DNA from: Thermohalobaculum sp951813525 | GTDB taxonomy: Bacteria; Pseudomonadota; Alphaproteobacteria; Rhodobacterales; Rhodobacteraceae | DNA length: 64,000 nt | Reading direction: 5' to 3' | Assembly: GCA_951813525.2 (NCBI GenBank) | Contig: CATOTJ020000004.1 | Coordinates: 1-64,000 of the forward strand | In this document: positions 1 through 8,887 of the stretch, piece by piece | How positions within the stretch are numbered: position 1 is the first letter of the stretch | How the letters are laid out: the number at the start of each line of letters is the position of its first letter | Notes under the pieces: model-generated | Databases searched by the model: none | Told to the model about the DNA's origin: nothing | The model's input: only the letters and a program-made list of their open reading frames with translations | Translations under genes and position numbers: made by a program

Positions 1-2
1 CT

Positions 3-110
3 CCACAGCTCGACGAAGACTTTAGCCTCGGCTGGGAATACGCCGATGGCAAGCCAGCCGACCCGTTCCCCCGGCCCGCCGTTCCGGTTAAAGCGCCATT
101 GATTGAGTGA
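3..110 (+). CDS. 3' end of an unidentified gene (partial)
   Basis: The window opens inside an open frame that ends at a TGA at 108-110. The 35 visible residues end in a proline-rich stretch (PFPRPAVPVKAPLIE). Its position just before a par operon suggests a plasmid mobilisation or maintenance gene, but nothing in the tail identifies a family. The start lies outside the window. Confidence 0.45.
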   Translation, partial: PQLDEDFSLGWEYADGKPADPFPRPAVPVKAPLIE

Positions 111-173
111 AGGATTGAATGAAAGTTCATCGCCCAGCCATAAGCGGTTCGCTGAACGGTTAGGAGCCACGGC

Positions 174-338
174 ATGACAAGCACAGACCCCAAGGCCAAA
201 TGGCACCAGATGGTAGATATTGGCCCCAAGGGTTTAGACCTTGCCAACTTGGGAGGCACCAAACCCAATCAAGAGGTCGTTGAGGCCGTTGTCCGGGTCG
301 CTCAAGAGGCTATGAGGAAAAGTCGCAAAACTCACTAG
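174..338 (+). CDS. small hypothetical plasmid protein (54 aa)
   Basis: An ATG at 174 follows a good ribosome-binding site (GGAG at 163-166) and opens a 54-codon frame ending at the TAG at 336-338. The product is hydrophilic and lysine-rich at its C-terminus (MRKSRKTH). I do not recognise a family. Its stop codon lies inside the ACTAGT repeat cluster that precedes parA, so it may be an accessory gene of the same maintenance block. It is too short for routine gene calling. Confidence 0.45.
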   Translation: MTSTDPKAKWHQMVDIGPKGLDLANLGGTKPNQEVVEAVVRVAQEAMRKSRKTH

Positions 339-380
339 TAAACTAGTTTACTAAATTACTAGTAAATCATTTTCCTAGTA
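334..380. repeat. ACTAGT repeat cluster upstream of parA
   Basis: ACTAGT occurs at 334-339, 342-347 and 358-363, embedded in TTTACTAGT/ACTAGTAAA-type inverted repeats, with a degenerate copy at 374-380. The block lies between the 54-aa ORF and parA. A second block with the same word follows the par operon at 1341-1378. In plasmids with a small ParA and a ribbon-helix-helix partner such arrays act as centromere and/or operator; that role is inferred here. Confidence 0.7.
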
Positions 381-422
381 TTTTAAGTTCCTCCATTGCA
401 CGATCCCTGCTAAGATCAGGAT

Positions 423-1055
423 ATGACAAAGATCGTAGCCCTCGTTTCGCAAAAAGGTGGTGTGGGGAAATCCACCCTCGCCCGTGCTTTGGCGCGTGAA
501 GCGGCTAACAGTGGTTTGGCCGTCAAGGTGGCCGACCTGGACACTCAACAAGGCACATTCGTTGATTGGCACCGACAACGCCTCAATAACGGCTTTGAAC
601 GCATCGGCTCAGTTGAGACTTATGCCAAGGCTACCGAAGCTCTGAAAGTCGCAGACGACTTTGATATTCTGGTGGTGGATGGCGCAGCCCGCGCCAGCAA
701 AGCCACGCTCGAAGTGGCTCGTCATGCCGACCTAACCATTTTACCGTCATGCGCCAGCCGCGACGACCTTGTGCCAGCCATAAAGCTGGCAAATGAACTG
801 GTGGCCGGTGGCATCACCCGTAGCAACTTAGCTTTCGCTTTGTGTCGCGTGACAACCGATGCCGAAACCAAGGATGCCCGTGAAGCACTTGAGAGCGCAG
901 GGTATCGAGTTCTAGCCGGATCGTTGCAGGAAAAGCCAGCTTATAGGCAGGCTCAAAATGACGGGCTGGCAATCACTGAAACCCGATACCAAAGCCTCAA
1001 CAAAAAGGCTGACGAACTCTTGACTGATCTAACCAATTTACTCTTAGCCGAATAA
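423..1055 (+). CDS. parA: ParA-family partition ATPase (small, type Ib)
   Basis: A 210-residue protein with the deviant Walker A motif QKGGVGKST near residues 10-18 and the Walker B-like stretch ILVVDGAA near residues 78-85. It lacks the N-terminal DNA-binding extension of longer ParA proteins, which fits the type Ib class that works with a small ribbon-helix-helix centromere-binding protein. The ATPase would distribute plasmid copies over the nucleoid. It starts with ATG at 423 and is followed 4 bp after its stop by the likely partner at 1060. The flanking ACTAGT arrays fit autoregulation and centromere function. Confidence 0.88.
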   Translation: MTKIVALVSQKGGVGKSTLARALAREAANSGLAVKVADLDTQQGTFVDWHRQRLNNGFERIGSVETYAKATEALKVADDFDILVVDGAARASKATLEVARHADLTILPSCASRDDLVPAIKLANELVAGGITRSNLAFALCRVTTDAETKDAREALESAGYRVLAGSLQEKPAYRQAQNDGLAITETRYQSLNKKADELLTDLTNLLLAE

Positions 1056-1059
1056 CCCC

Positions 1060-1353
1060 ATGGCCGACCTTTCAAAAATCAAACAGACTGGCAAAAGCAA
1101 GAACCGTTTTGGTGACCTTCCGTCGCCAGACGAAACAAGCGCTACGCTTGAAGCTCCTGAAACTGCCCCAGCCGAACCAGAACCAAGCAAGAGAAAGACC
1201 CGTGCTAAAACCAATCGCACGAAACGGTGGGGGACAACGGTAGCCCCTGATTTTCCTAAACGCATAAAGCGCCTTTGCGCCGAGCTGGAACTAAGCCAAG
1301 TCGAGCTGTTAGAGCGTTGGCTAGAAGCTGAGGAAGAAAAACTAGTAAAATGA
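1060..1353 (+). CDS. small ParB-like ribbon-helix-helix partition protein
   Basis: A 97-residue protein with a charged, proline-rich, probably disordered N-terminal half and a compact C-terminal part (about residues 56-93) shaped like a ribbon-helix-helix domain: a short strand (WGTTVAPDF) followed by two helices (KRIKRLCAEL, QVELLERWLEAEEE). This architecture, directly after a small parA, is that of ParG/StbB-type centromere-binding proteins. Its stop codon lies inside the downstream ACTAGT cluster. No sequence family was confirmed; the call rests on size, fold pattern and context. Confidence 0.7.
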   Translation: MADLSKIKQTGKSKNRFGDLPSPDETSATLEAPETAPAEPEPSKRKTRAKTNRTKRWGTTVAPDFPKRIKRLCAELELSQVELLERWLEAEEEKLVK

Positions 1354-1382
1354 ATTACTAGTAGTTTAGTAAACTAGTTTTT
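1341..1382. repeat. second ACTAGT repeat cluster, downstream of the par genes
   Basis: ACTAGT at 1341-1346, 1357-1362 and 1373-1378 (16-bp spacing) repeats the words found at 334-363, including the longer element AGTAAACTAGTTT. Together the two clusters bracket the two-gene par cassette. The first copy overlaps the end of the ribbon-helix-helix gene. Confidence 0.7.
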
Positions 1383-2128
1383 CATTGTATCTCCGCTGCT
1401 TTCCGATAAATGCAGCCGCGCGATCTGAGTTGAATTTCCATCGGCGCCAGATTTTAGCCTGTGAGCGCCGCAGGAGGCTTTCGGCTATCTTGATGCCTAA
1501 AAACACCGTAACAGCCCTCAGCGGCGATCTGTGAGCCTCGTAGGGGGTGATTTGAAGGCAGGGTAGGGGGCCCGGACGGGGCGGCGCGGAACCTATATGG
1601 ATTTTGGATCGTTGTTTACCCGCGTATAGCTAAGCTGCCCGTTGCGGCCTGATCTAATCCAATCCTTTTCCCAAAGCTTGGAACGTATGGATTGTTTCCC
1701 TCGTTGCTTGTGTTCCATATCAAACCAAAAAATCAAAAACCAACATCGTTGTAGATTCTTTAGAAAACAGATTCTTTAATAGAATTTGGGTTCCTGAAGC
1801 TGTTGATATGAAAGGGATAATCGCGGGGTAGGTCGTAGTTTACGGGATGAAAGGTCATAAATTGCAGGACGGTGCGGCCTGATAAGTCATAGTTTGCAGG
1901 ACGAAAGGTCATAGTTTACGGGAAAGGTCATAGTTTACGGGATGTGGGGGCCAAGAAACCGCCAGGGGATTGAGTTTCATACATATTCTTGGCCCGAAAG
2001 GGCCGGGTGGCCGCGAAAGGTCATAGTTTACAGGACGGGCGATTTTGTGTCCGAAAGGTCATGGTTTAGCGTTGACACACTATGACCATACCGTACCATT
2101 CACGGTAACGAGCAGAAAGCAAAACACC
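1383..2128. other. iteron-containing replication origin region
   Basis: No gene was seen in these roughly 745 bases. The first half holds only short GC-rich stretches. An AT-rich stretch at about 1718-1805 could be the melting region. From 1829 on, direct repeats of the type AAAGGTCATAGTTTACGGGA run up to the initiator gene. This is the expected layout of an iteron-controlled origin placed upstream of a Rep_3-type gene. Confidence 0.75.
1829..2087 (+). repeat. about seven direct repeats (iterons) before the Rep_3-type initiator
   Basis: Copies based on GGTCATAGTTTACGGGA start near 1829, 1850, 1884, 1904, 1923, 2015 and 2053. The copies at 1904 and 1923 are 19 bp apart. The later ones are separated by a roughly 70-bp GC-rich spacer. 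An inverted half copy (TATGACC) at 2081-2087 sits just before the initiator start, where it could serve as the autoregulatory operator. Divergence increases at both ends of the array. Confidence 0.8.
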
Positions 2129-3490
2129 ATGAACCAGGTAATTCCGGCTTCCGTCGCCGATGACGAGTTTTTCGGGCCCGTTGTCGAGGTGCCGGATGGC
2201 TTCAAAAAAGCCGTTGGCGTTGTCCAGGTGGCTATGGGCCAGCTCGGCTTCCTGCACCGGAAAATCTACAATGTACTTTTGGCTAACGCATATGAAGGGC
2301 TGGGGCAGGGCACAACGCAGTTTACCATCCCGGTGGCGATCCTTGCGGAGTTCGCAGGGTTCAATAGCCGCGACTATCAAATGGTCTACGATCACTGCCG
2401 GGAGCTGATGCAGACTGAAGTGCAGACCATCGACTTTGACGACAAGTCGAAGGGCAAGCGGAAGCGACGCAAGAGGGGCGGCACGACGTTGATTGCCGAC
2501 TTCGACGTGATCGAGGGGGGCACGGTTCAATATGGATTTTCGCGTAAGATGGCGGGGATTTTGCACGAGCCAGAACAGTACATCTGGATGACACTTTCGG
2601 CGCAGAACCGTTTTGACAGCAAGTACGAGCTGAGCCTGTTTGAGAATTGTATCCGCTACATTGGAACTGGGTCGACAGGGTTTAAGGACGTGTCGGAGTG
2701 GCGCGAGTTGCTGGGCGCGAATGAACCGACTTATGATGAATTCAAGCGCCTCAATTCCCTGGTTTTGAAGCCTGCGACCAAGGGTGTGAACGAGAAATCC
2801 GGCATTCTCATTCAGCCGGAGTTTGAGCGTGAAAGACGCAAGGTGGCCCGCATCCGGTTTGGCGTGGCAGAAAACCCACAGCCCTCGCTTCTGGATTACA
2901 AGAACCATTCTGTAATCCGCGCCACGGATGCCTATGAGCAAGCCCGCGCCATAGGTGTTGAGGATGTGGTGATCATCCACTTTTTTGAGACCAAGGGTGA
3001 GCAGTACGTGGCTGAGGCCATCGAATACATGAATGCCAAAAAGCCAAAGGATAAGGCGGCATACCTCGCTCATACATTGCGCGCTGGCTATGGCGAGAAG
3101 ACGCCAGACGAGCGCAGAACGGTTGCCGAGGCGAAGGAACGGGCCAAGCTGTTGCGAGCTAAACGGGAAGCCGAAGCCGCTGCGGAGCAAGGGCGCCAGG
3201 AGATTGTGGCCCGTTTTAAGGCCCACCAGGAAGCCCGATTTGAGGAACTGGCCGATGATCGCAGCGACATAGAGATCGCAGAGCTGGGCGCAGCCGTGAT
3301 GGGTGCTTTACCGGACATGCCGCAGTATCGCCGACGCTGGCGCGAGCTCGGTCAGAAATACACCGCTTTGGATATGGACAAGCTGACCGACAGCACGATT
3401 TACCGCTATGTACGCCTGGAAGGGCTCAAGCGATGGGGCGAAAAGACCGACATTGACCAGGAAGCCTTCATCAAAGCAAACTTGTCCTAA
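2129..3490 (+). CDS. rep: plasmid replication initiator, Rep_3 (RepB/winged-helix) type
   Basis: A 453-residue protein. I chose the ATG at 2129 rather than the in-frame start at 2045, because the earlier start would put coding sequence over the last iteron and the TATGACC half site. The N-terminal ~250 residues read like two winged-helix domains of Rep_3 initiators (HRKIYNVLLANAY near residue 44; ISL/ELSLFENCIRYI region near 175). A basic patch KGKRKRRKRGG near residue 113 is probably DNA-contacting. The C-terminal third is charged and helical. It lies directly downstream of iterons, and a toxin-antitoxin pair follows 25 bp after its stop. Family assignment is from sequence style and context. 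Confidence 0.82.
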   Translation: MNQVIPASVADDEFFGPVVEVPDGFKKAVGVVQVAMGQLGFLHRKIYNVLLANAYEGLGQGTTQFTIPVAILAEFAGFNSRDYQMVYDHCRELMQTEVQTIDFDDKSKGKRKRRKRGGTTLIADFDVIEGGTVQYGFSRKMAGILHEPEQYIWMTLSAQNRFDSKYELSLFENCIRYIGTGSTGFKDVSEWRELLGANEPTYDEFKRLNSLVLKPATKGVNEKSGILIQPEFERERRKVARIRFGVAENPQPSLLDYKNHSVIRATDAYEQARAIGVEDVVIIHFFETKGEQYVAEAIEYMNAKKPKDKAAYLAHTLRAGYGEKTPDERRTVAEAKERAKLLRAKREAEAAAEQGRQEIVARFKAHQEARFEELADDRSDIEIAELGAAVMGALPDMPQYRRRWRELGQKYTALDMDKLTDSTIYRYVRLEGLKRWGEKTDIDQEAFIKANLS

Positions 3491-3515
3491 ACTGTTGACC
3501 AGGTAGAATGAGCAC

Positions 3516-3752
3516 ATGAACGCACGCTTGAAAGCCAGCATCGATGCAGCGCAAGAAGCGCTACCCGAAGACGGCCAGAACGCCCTGGCCGACGTAGTGG
3601 ATTTGTTCGCCAGCAATTATCACCGCGCGGCAAGCGAAGATTTTTCTGCGGTAGAGCTGGCTGAGATCGAAGAGGTTGCCGCCCAGCCTTTCGTCGCAGC
3701 CGATCCAAAAGAGGTTCAGGCATTTTTCGCACCCCATGGCTTACAAGGTTGA
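3516..3752 (+). CDS. antitoxin of a ParE-type toxin-antitoxin pair
   Basis: A 78-residue acidic protein, rich in Ala and Glu, placed just before and overlapping the toxin gene by 17 bp. The N-terminus (MNARLKASIDAAQEAL) could form the dimerisation/DNA-binding helix. The acidic C-terminal half would wrap the toxin. It has no strong signature of its own and is called from order, size and overlap. It follows the initiator gene by 25 bp and may be cotranscribed with it. Confidence 0.72.
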   Translation: MNARLKASIDAAQEALPEDGQNALADVVDLFASNYHRAASEDFSAVELAEIEEVAAQPFVAADPKEVQAFFAPHGLQG

Positions 3753-4029
3753 GCTAGGCCAGCTCGCCCTTGCCGACCTTCGACACATCGACGGTTATTT
3801 GAGGGAACGCAGCCCAAGCGGCGCGGACAATGTGAAACGCGAAATCCAGCGAACGCTTGAGCTGCTCGCAGAGTTTCCGATGATCGGCACAAAGTTGAGG
3901 CCCGAGAACACGCGATATGTCGTGACGCGGCGCTATCGCTATCGGATTGTTTTCAGGGTGGCTGAGGAAACGGTGCAAGTGCTGAAGATCTATCACCGTG
4001 CGCAGGACGCGCCAATCCAGGGGGAATAA
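3736..4029 (+). CDS. ParE/RelE-superfamily toxin
   Basis: A 97-residue basic protein with the family pattern: an N-terminal strand (YKVELGQLALADLRHIDGYL), two helices, then RPENTRYVVTRRYRYRIVFRV and the end strand VQVLKIYHRAQD. I start it at the ATG at 3736, inside the antitoxin end; the longer frame upstream is only the antitoxin region read in another frame. ParE toxins act on gyrase and RelE toxins on ribosome-bound mRNA; the sequence alone leans to ParE. It would stabilise the plasmid. An IS66 fragment begins 48 bp after its stop. Confidence 0.82.
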   Translation: MAYKVELGQLALADLRHIDGYLRERSPSGADNVKREIQRTLELLAEFPMIGTKLRPENTRYVVTRRYRYRIVFRVAEETVQVLKIYHRAQDAPIQGE

Positions 4030-4077
4030 TCCCAGTGCCAGACACGTCAAAACAGGGCGACAAAGACCAAGACAACG

Positions 4078-4762
4078 GTGCCCGTCCGGTGAAGGTGCTC
4101 TGGCGGGCTGCGGTGCGTCCCGGTTACGCTGCTCTTGCAGCGTAACTCCAGGGCATCAACTCGTCCAGCCGAGTGATCTTGTGATCTGCGATGTGGCGAA
4201 GGACGTGCGTCAGCCAGGCTTGCGGGTCGATGCCATTCAGCTTCGCGGTCTCGATCAGGGTATAGGCGATTGCAGCGGCGTTGCCGCCGCCCTTTGAGCC
4301 TACAAAGAGATAGTTCTTCCTTCCGAGGGCCACACAACGCATCGCCCGCTCAGCTGAATTGTTGTCGATCTCCAGGAAGCCGTGGTCGAGATATGGGCGC
4401 ATTTTCTTCATGCGGGTCAGTGCGTAGCGGATCGCCTTGGCGAGTTCGGATTTGCCTGGAATCCTCGACAACTGGGCGTGCAACCACGCTTCCAAGCCAT
4501 CGAAGACCGGTTTGGCCTTTTCTTGGCGGAGCCGCACCCGGTCGTCGGGGCATTTGCCACGGGCCTCTTTCTCGACGCGGTAGAGGGCGGCGATGCGCTT
4601 GATAGCTTCTTCGGCGACCTCCAGGCCGCTCGCCTTGAAGATGTCGACGAACTTGCGCCGAACATGGGCCATGCAGGCAACTTCGTGCACCTCGCCGGCG
4701 CGATACAGCTTGTTGAACCCGGAGTAGCCGTCGGCGTGCATCCAGCCCTTGAACTTGCTGAG
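4078..4762 (-). mobile_element. truncated IS66-family element (left end plus tnpC 3' part)
   Basis: Bases 4078-4762 repeat the terminal inverted repeat and tnpC 3' part of the complete IS66 element at 26115-28505, apparently without differences where I compared them. The copy stops abruptly at 4762, exactly where the IS30 inverted repeat begins. About 1.7 kb of the element, including tnpA and tnpB, is missing. Confidence 0.88.
4124..4762 (-). pseudogene. tnpC: IS66 TnpC transposase, C-terminal fragment
   Basis: The frame encodes the last ~210 residues of IS66 TnpC, from SKFKGWMHADGYSG to the end (MPWSYAARAA), identical to the same part of the 500-residue TnpC at 26161-27663. The N-terminal two thirds, with the zinc-binding region and most of the catalytic domain, are lost. 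The few residues before SKFKGW come from IS30 terminal sequence, so no native start remains. Confidence 0.88.
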
Positions 4763-6261
4763 GGCGGATTCAATCGGTCGTCGCAACGGTTGGTTTGTAC
4801 GTCATTCCAGTAGGTCATCCAACGCCTCTGCGGGCGTTTTCCATCCGAGGGTTTTTCTGGGACGAGTGTTCAGGGTGTATGCGACCGCGTCCAGTGCATC
4901 AGCGTCATGTAGGCTCAAGTCCGTTCCTTTTGGAAAATACTGTCGCAAGAGGCCGTTGGTGTTCTCGTTGCTGCCGCGTTGCCACGGGCTTTGAGGGTCG
5001 CAGAAGTAAACCTGGATGCCTGTATCAGTCTTCAGTTCTTCATGTTGCGCCATTTCCGCCCCCTGATCCCAGGTCAGTGATTTGCGCAGATGTTTGGGAA
5101 GCCCCTGAATGGATTTGACAATCGCATCGCGCACCGCTCCGGCTCCATGCCCTGCCAGAGCAGGTCCGTTCTTCTGGCGGGGACCGGTTCGGTGCCCAGG
5201 CATGGGCGGCAGGTGAAGCAAAAGGGTGAAGCGGGTTTTGCGTTCCACAAGCGTCCCGATCGCAGAGCTCTTCAGTCCTAGGATCAAATCACCTTCCCAA
5301 TGCCCCGGCACCGCTCGGTCCGCAGCCTCTGCAGGGCGTTCGCCCCCTCTCATCGTTTGCGGTGCAAACGACTGCCGGGCAGTGGATCATGATCTCGTCG
5401 GATACGAAGGCTTTTCCCTTGCCCTTGCGCCGGGCGCGGGGAACCCGCAGAGCACGTCCGGAACGCAAGCAGGCGACAAGTTCGCGGCGCAATGCGCCAC
5501 GCCCCTGGATGAACAAGGATTGGTAGATCGCTTCGTGACTGATGCGCATCATCGGGTCATCCGGATAATCCAGCGGCAAACGGCGAGCGATTTGTTCCGG
5601 GCTCCAGGCCATCGCCCATCTGCGATGCTGCCGACGAACTGAACGCCGTTTCGTCCAACGCACCTCAGGACCTGCGATGACATCTCCGTTTGGGCCTTCG
5701 ATCTGACCTGACAGCCGCTCTTCGACATAATGCCGCAACGCATCGTTCTGGGCCAGCTTCGGTGCCTTGGGGCGGCGTGCTGCCCGATCCGCGTGCCATT
5801 GGGCGGTTGTTGCGCGATACTCGAAGCCACCGCTGCGCGTGGCTGCATTGCGTCTCAGCTCTCTGGAAACCGTAGATGCAGACCGCCCAATCCGACGTGC
5901 AATGGCACGGACGCCAAGACCCTGGGCCCGGAAAAGTGCAATCTCCTCACGTTCGGCAAAACACAGATATCGGCCAGACAACGATGGTGCTGACTTTGAA
6001 AACTGCGATGGGGGCATGCCTCCGGCCTCTCGAAACCAACGACTGCCAACGGGAGCAGACGCGCCAGCTTGGACCGCCGCCTCTTCGCTGGAAATGCCCT
6101 TCTCAATAAGCCGCCAGAACAGAACCTGCTGAGAACGAAAAGCCGCTCGCGGGCGGCCGGGTGATACCATCTTGTCTCGAGTGCTTCGCGCAGAAGCGCG
6201 TTTGCGGTTTGCCATCACAACCTCCATTCAGGAACCGTTGCGACGACCGACTGAATCCGCC
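4763..6261 (-). mobile_element. IS30-family insertion sequence
   Basis: The ends are near-perfect inverted repeats: GGCGGATTCA-A-TCGGTCGTC from 4763 and the same with one change (G for A) read leftward from 6261. Inside is an IS30-type transposase on the minus strand. The two flanks belong to different broken elements (IS66 on the left, IS3 on the right), so no target duplication can be read and at least one flank was rearranged after insertion. Confidence 0.85.
4802..6227 (-). pseudogene. IS30-family transposase, frameshifted
   Basis: The N-terminal part (5289-6227, about 290 usable residues) has the helix-turn-helix typical of IS30 (EREEIALFRAQGLGVRAIARRIGRSASTVSRELRR). The C-terminal part (4802-5353) has the DDE core: GHWEGDLILG with the first Asp, WDQGAEM with the second, and NENTNGLLRQYFPKGTDL with the Glu. 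The two lie in different frames. The break falls near 5340-5390, after SDEIMI, where an inserted stretch replaces the usual RPAEAADRAVPGHWEG continuation. Unless there is recoding, the enzyme is inactive. Confidence 0.85.
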
Positions 6262-7055
6262 TTGCGACCCGCGATCGGTGTGGTGGATGCAGCCCTTGGG
6301 CGGTTGCCTGAGCGCCAAGTCGCGTTTCATGCGGTTCGACACTGCCCAACCAATCACCCGGCGTGAATGCAGATCGAGTATAATGGCAAGGTAGAGCCAG
6401 CCTTCGCGCGTCCAGATATAGCTTATATCGCCAGCCCACTTCTGATTTGGACCATCAGCATGGAAGTCCCGGTTCAAAAGGTTGGGTGCGATGTTGAAGG
6501 CGTGGTTGCTGTCCGTCGTTACCTTGAATTTCTTCGATCTTTCAACCCGTATGCCGTTCTCACGCATCAGTCGGCCAACGCGGCGGTGGCCAATGTTCAG
6601 ACCCAGCTCTTTCAATTCTTCCGTCATCCTCGGTCGCCCGTAACTACCAAGGCTGAGACGCGATTGCTCTTGGATATGGGCGAGCACAATCATGTCGGTC
6701 CGTTGTCTTTGACTGGCAGGTCGGCTGCGATACGCCCGCAGGCCTCGATCACTGACATCCAGCACGTCACACATCCTCTTGGCGCAAAAGGCGTCACGGT
6801 GTTCTTCAATGAAGCGGAACTTCATAGCTTTTGGCCCGCAAAGAACTGAGTTGCCTTTTTTAAGATCTCCCTCTCCTCCTTGAGAATGCGGTTCTCCCGC
6901 CGAAGCCGCTCATTCTCGCGGGCAAGGTCCAGGTCCTTGTCGGACACAACGTCAGTGTCGCGATGCGCAGTCACCCACTTGTTCAGCGTCGAAAGGCCAA
7001 CGCCCAAATCAGATGCTACCTGTTTGCGTGTCAGCCCGCTCGTCAGCGAGGCGAC
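6262..7055 (-). mobile_element. IS3-family remnant (orfA and the 5' part of orfB)
   Basis: Two overlapping minus-strand frames carry IS3-family proteins. orfA (up to 7103 on paper, real element boundary about 7045-7060) has a helix-turn-helix (LTRKQVASDLGVGLSTLNKWV) and the leucine-zipper-like stretch LARENERLRRENRILKEEREILKKA. orfB starts at 6825 (MKFRFIEEHRDAF), overlaps orfA by 4 bp and runs through the first two catalytic regions (WAGDISYIWT, HHTDRGSQ) until it is cut by the IS30 end at 6262. The third part of the catalytic core and the right terminus are gone. Confidence 0.82.
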
Positions 7056-7068
7056 GTACCTTGAGCGT

Positions 7069-7755
7069 AGGGAAATGTTGAAGAATGAACGCTGGCGGGC
7101 CAATCACGTGGTCGTTCTCAATGGCACCCTGGTGCAGAATATGCTGAATCGGGTGGTGCGCCCGATCAATCATGAGGCGCTTCGCCGGATCAGCAGCGAT
7201 GCCAGCACACGTCTCTACGTGATGCTCGATCTTTTCCTGGCCAAGAAGCACAAGTGGGAACGGCGCTCGCTCGAGCTACTCCGGAAGGATCTCAAATACG
7301 ACGGCCAGCGTTATGATAACAGGGGAGAGCGCAAGCGAACCCTTCGGCGCTTCATCAAGGATCTCGACGGCATGCCTTTGGCGGTCGGGGTGCTCAAACT
7401 CGAAATGACCGAGACCGCCGACAAAAAAGACTGGAAAATTGTCGCCCGTAAGGAGCGCAAGTTCAAGCCAGGCCGACCACGAGTGCCAACGATCCTGTCA
7501 ACCGAAGAGGCCGAATACCTAACCGATGACCTCCTCGCACACTTTGCCGGTCTCCCAAAGGCGGGCCCGCCTAAGCGTGGGTTTCTGGTGTTTCTGTGTG
7601 AACGGTATCCAGCATCACTGCTGCGCGATGCCTTGGCGCGAGCTAAGGCCGACTACCGGGGCACCGTACGCAAATCGATGGGTGCCATCTTTCGCTGGGA
7701 ACTCGAGCAGCTGGTCCGTGCTCGATCCGACCTGATTTGGTACAAGGATCTGTAG
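7069..7755 (+). pseudogene. 3' part of a replication-initiator-like gene
   Basis: After the IS3 boundary a plus-strand frame encodes about 228 residues, from MLKNERWRANHVVVLNG to the stop at 7753-7755. The region ALRRISSDASTRLYVMLDLFLAKKHKWERRSLELLRKDL looks like a winged-helix initiator segment, and the basic tail (RKERKFKPGRPRVPT) resembles those of plasmid Rep proteins. The upstream part is replaced by IS3 sequence, so it is probably non-functional. The exact family is not recognised; another DNA-binding protein is possible. Confidence 0.45.
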
Positions 7756-7995
7756 TGGGGCAGGGGACTTTTGACGGACAAAAGACGCTCAGAAACACGA
7801 TCATGGCATTGATCTGATGGTCTGACCGTTGCGGAGCAAGATCCTACCACTTCGCACATGACGCAATCGCATTGAAAGCAGGGCGACTTATTCTGTGATG
7901 CTCCATCAATCGGTGCACTCACTTGTCACTACGCCTCTTGTACATCCGCGCGATGCTCTGTGTTATCGCGGTAGCCGATACTGCCCGGAGCCGCC

Positions 7996-8775
7996 ATGTG
8001 CCGTCTTACCAACCTGTTCTCCTGTCTGTTGCTCGCGCTAGTGCTGGCTTTGCCTGCTACGGCCCGCGTGGCAGAGCCCTCTGAACGTGTCACAGTTTTT
8101 GCAGCGGCCAGCCTGAAGGAAGCGCTCGACGAGATCGTCCAGAACTTCCAGGCTGAGACCGGGCACGAGGTCACGATCTCGCTGGCGGGTTCCTCGCAGC
8201 TTGCCCGGCAGATCCAGGCGGGGGCGCCTGCGGACATATTCGTCTCGGCCAATGCTGATTGGATGGACGTGCTGGAGCGCGATGGCCTGCTGGTTCCCGG
8301 CACACGGTTTGACCTAGCCGGCAACCGGCTTGTTCTAATTGCGCCAACGGGGGGCGCACCTTTCGCGCTGGAGAGGAGGATCAATCTCGCCGCCCGGCTT
8401 GGAGATGGCAGACTGGCACTGGCTCTAACCAAGGCCGTGCCGGCAGGTATCTATGCTCGCCAGGCGCTAACCGGTCTTGGCCTCTGGGACCAAGTTGTGG
8501 GTCGTTTAGCTGAGACTGACAACGTGCGCGCGGCACTGGCTCTCGTCGCGCTCGGTGAGGCATCGCTTGGGGTGGTCTACACGACCGACGCTTTGGTAGA
8601 GCCGCGCGTCGACGTGGTCGCCACCTTCCGCGCCACAGCGCACGACCCCATCGTCTATCCTGCCGCCCGCATCACTGACCGCGACAACCTCGCCGCCGAC
8701 GCTTTTCTGGCCTGGCTGCAAGGGTCTAAGGCGCGCGCCATACTGAAAGTCCGAGGCTTCGAGGTGGGGGAGTGA
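7996..8775 (+). CDS. modA: molybdate ABC transporter, periplasmic binding protein
   Basis: A 259-residue protein with a signal peptide (hydrophobic LFSCLLLALVLALPATA, cleavage near residue 23) and the ModA hallmark VFAAASLKEALDEIV at the start of the mature chain, SLAGSSQLARQIQAGAPADIFVSANADWMD in the ligand pocket, and VYTTDAL/VYPAARI further on. It would bind molybdate or tungstate in the periplasm. The ATG at 7996 is preceded by CCGGAG. First gene of modABC; the 240 bp upstream contain no other gene and should hold the promoter, though I see no clear ModE box. Confidence 0.92.
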   Translation: MCRLTNLFSCLLLALVLALPATARVAEPSERVTVFAAASLKEALDEIVQNFQAETGHEVTISLAGSSQLARQIQAGAPADIFVSANADWMDVLERDGLLVPGTRFDLAGNRLVLIAPTGGAPFALERRINLAARLGDGRLALALTKAVPAGIYARQALTGLGLWDQVVGRLAETDNVRAALALVALGEASLGVVYTTDALVEPRVDVVATFRATAHDPIVYPAARITDRDNLAADAFLAWLQGSKARAILKVRGFEVGE

Positions 8776-8887
8776 TTGGTTTGTCTGGAAGGCATTGTCC
8801 ATCTGTCATCGCCAGTGGTCACGTGGACCAATCGCGCGACCCACCGGCAAGCGTCGGATCAGTGGCGACAGACTCGTTACCAACCCC

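Noticed and set aside
1829..2071. CRISPR array
   Set aside because: The repeats are about 19-22 bp, unevenly spaced, degenerate and lie before a replication initiator; there are no cas genes. They are iterons.
2066..3226. A 386-codon frame antisense to the Rep_3-type initiator
   Set aside because: It mirrors the codon pattern of rep, has no ribosome-binding site and resembles no protein.
4035..4140. A gene starting with GTG after the ParE toxin (MPDTSKQGDKDQ)
   Set aside because: It enters the IS66 end after about 14 codons; it may be the start of a gene cut by the element, but too little is left to support it.
6880..7755. A 291-codon plus-strand frame spanning the IS3 boundary
   Set aside because: The first part is antisense to IS3 orfA. 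Only the segment after about 7060 looks like a real protein, and it is a truncated gene.
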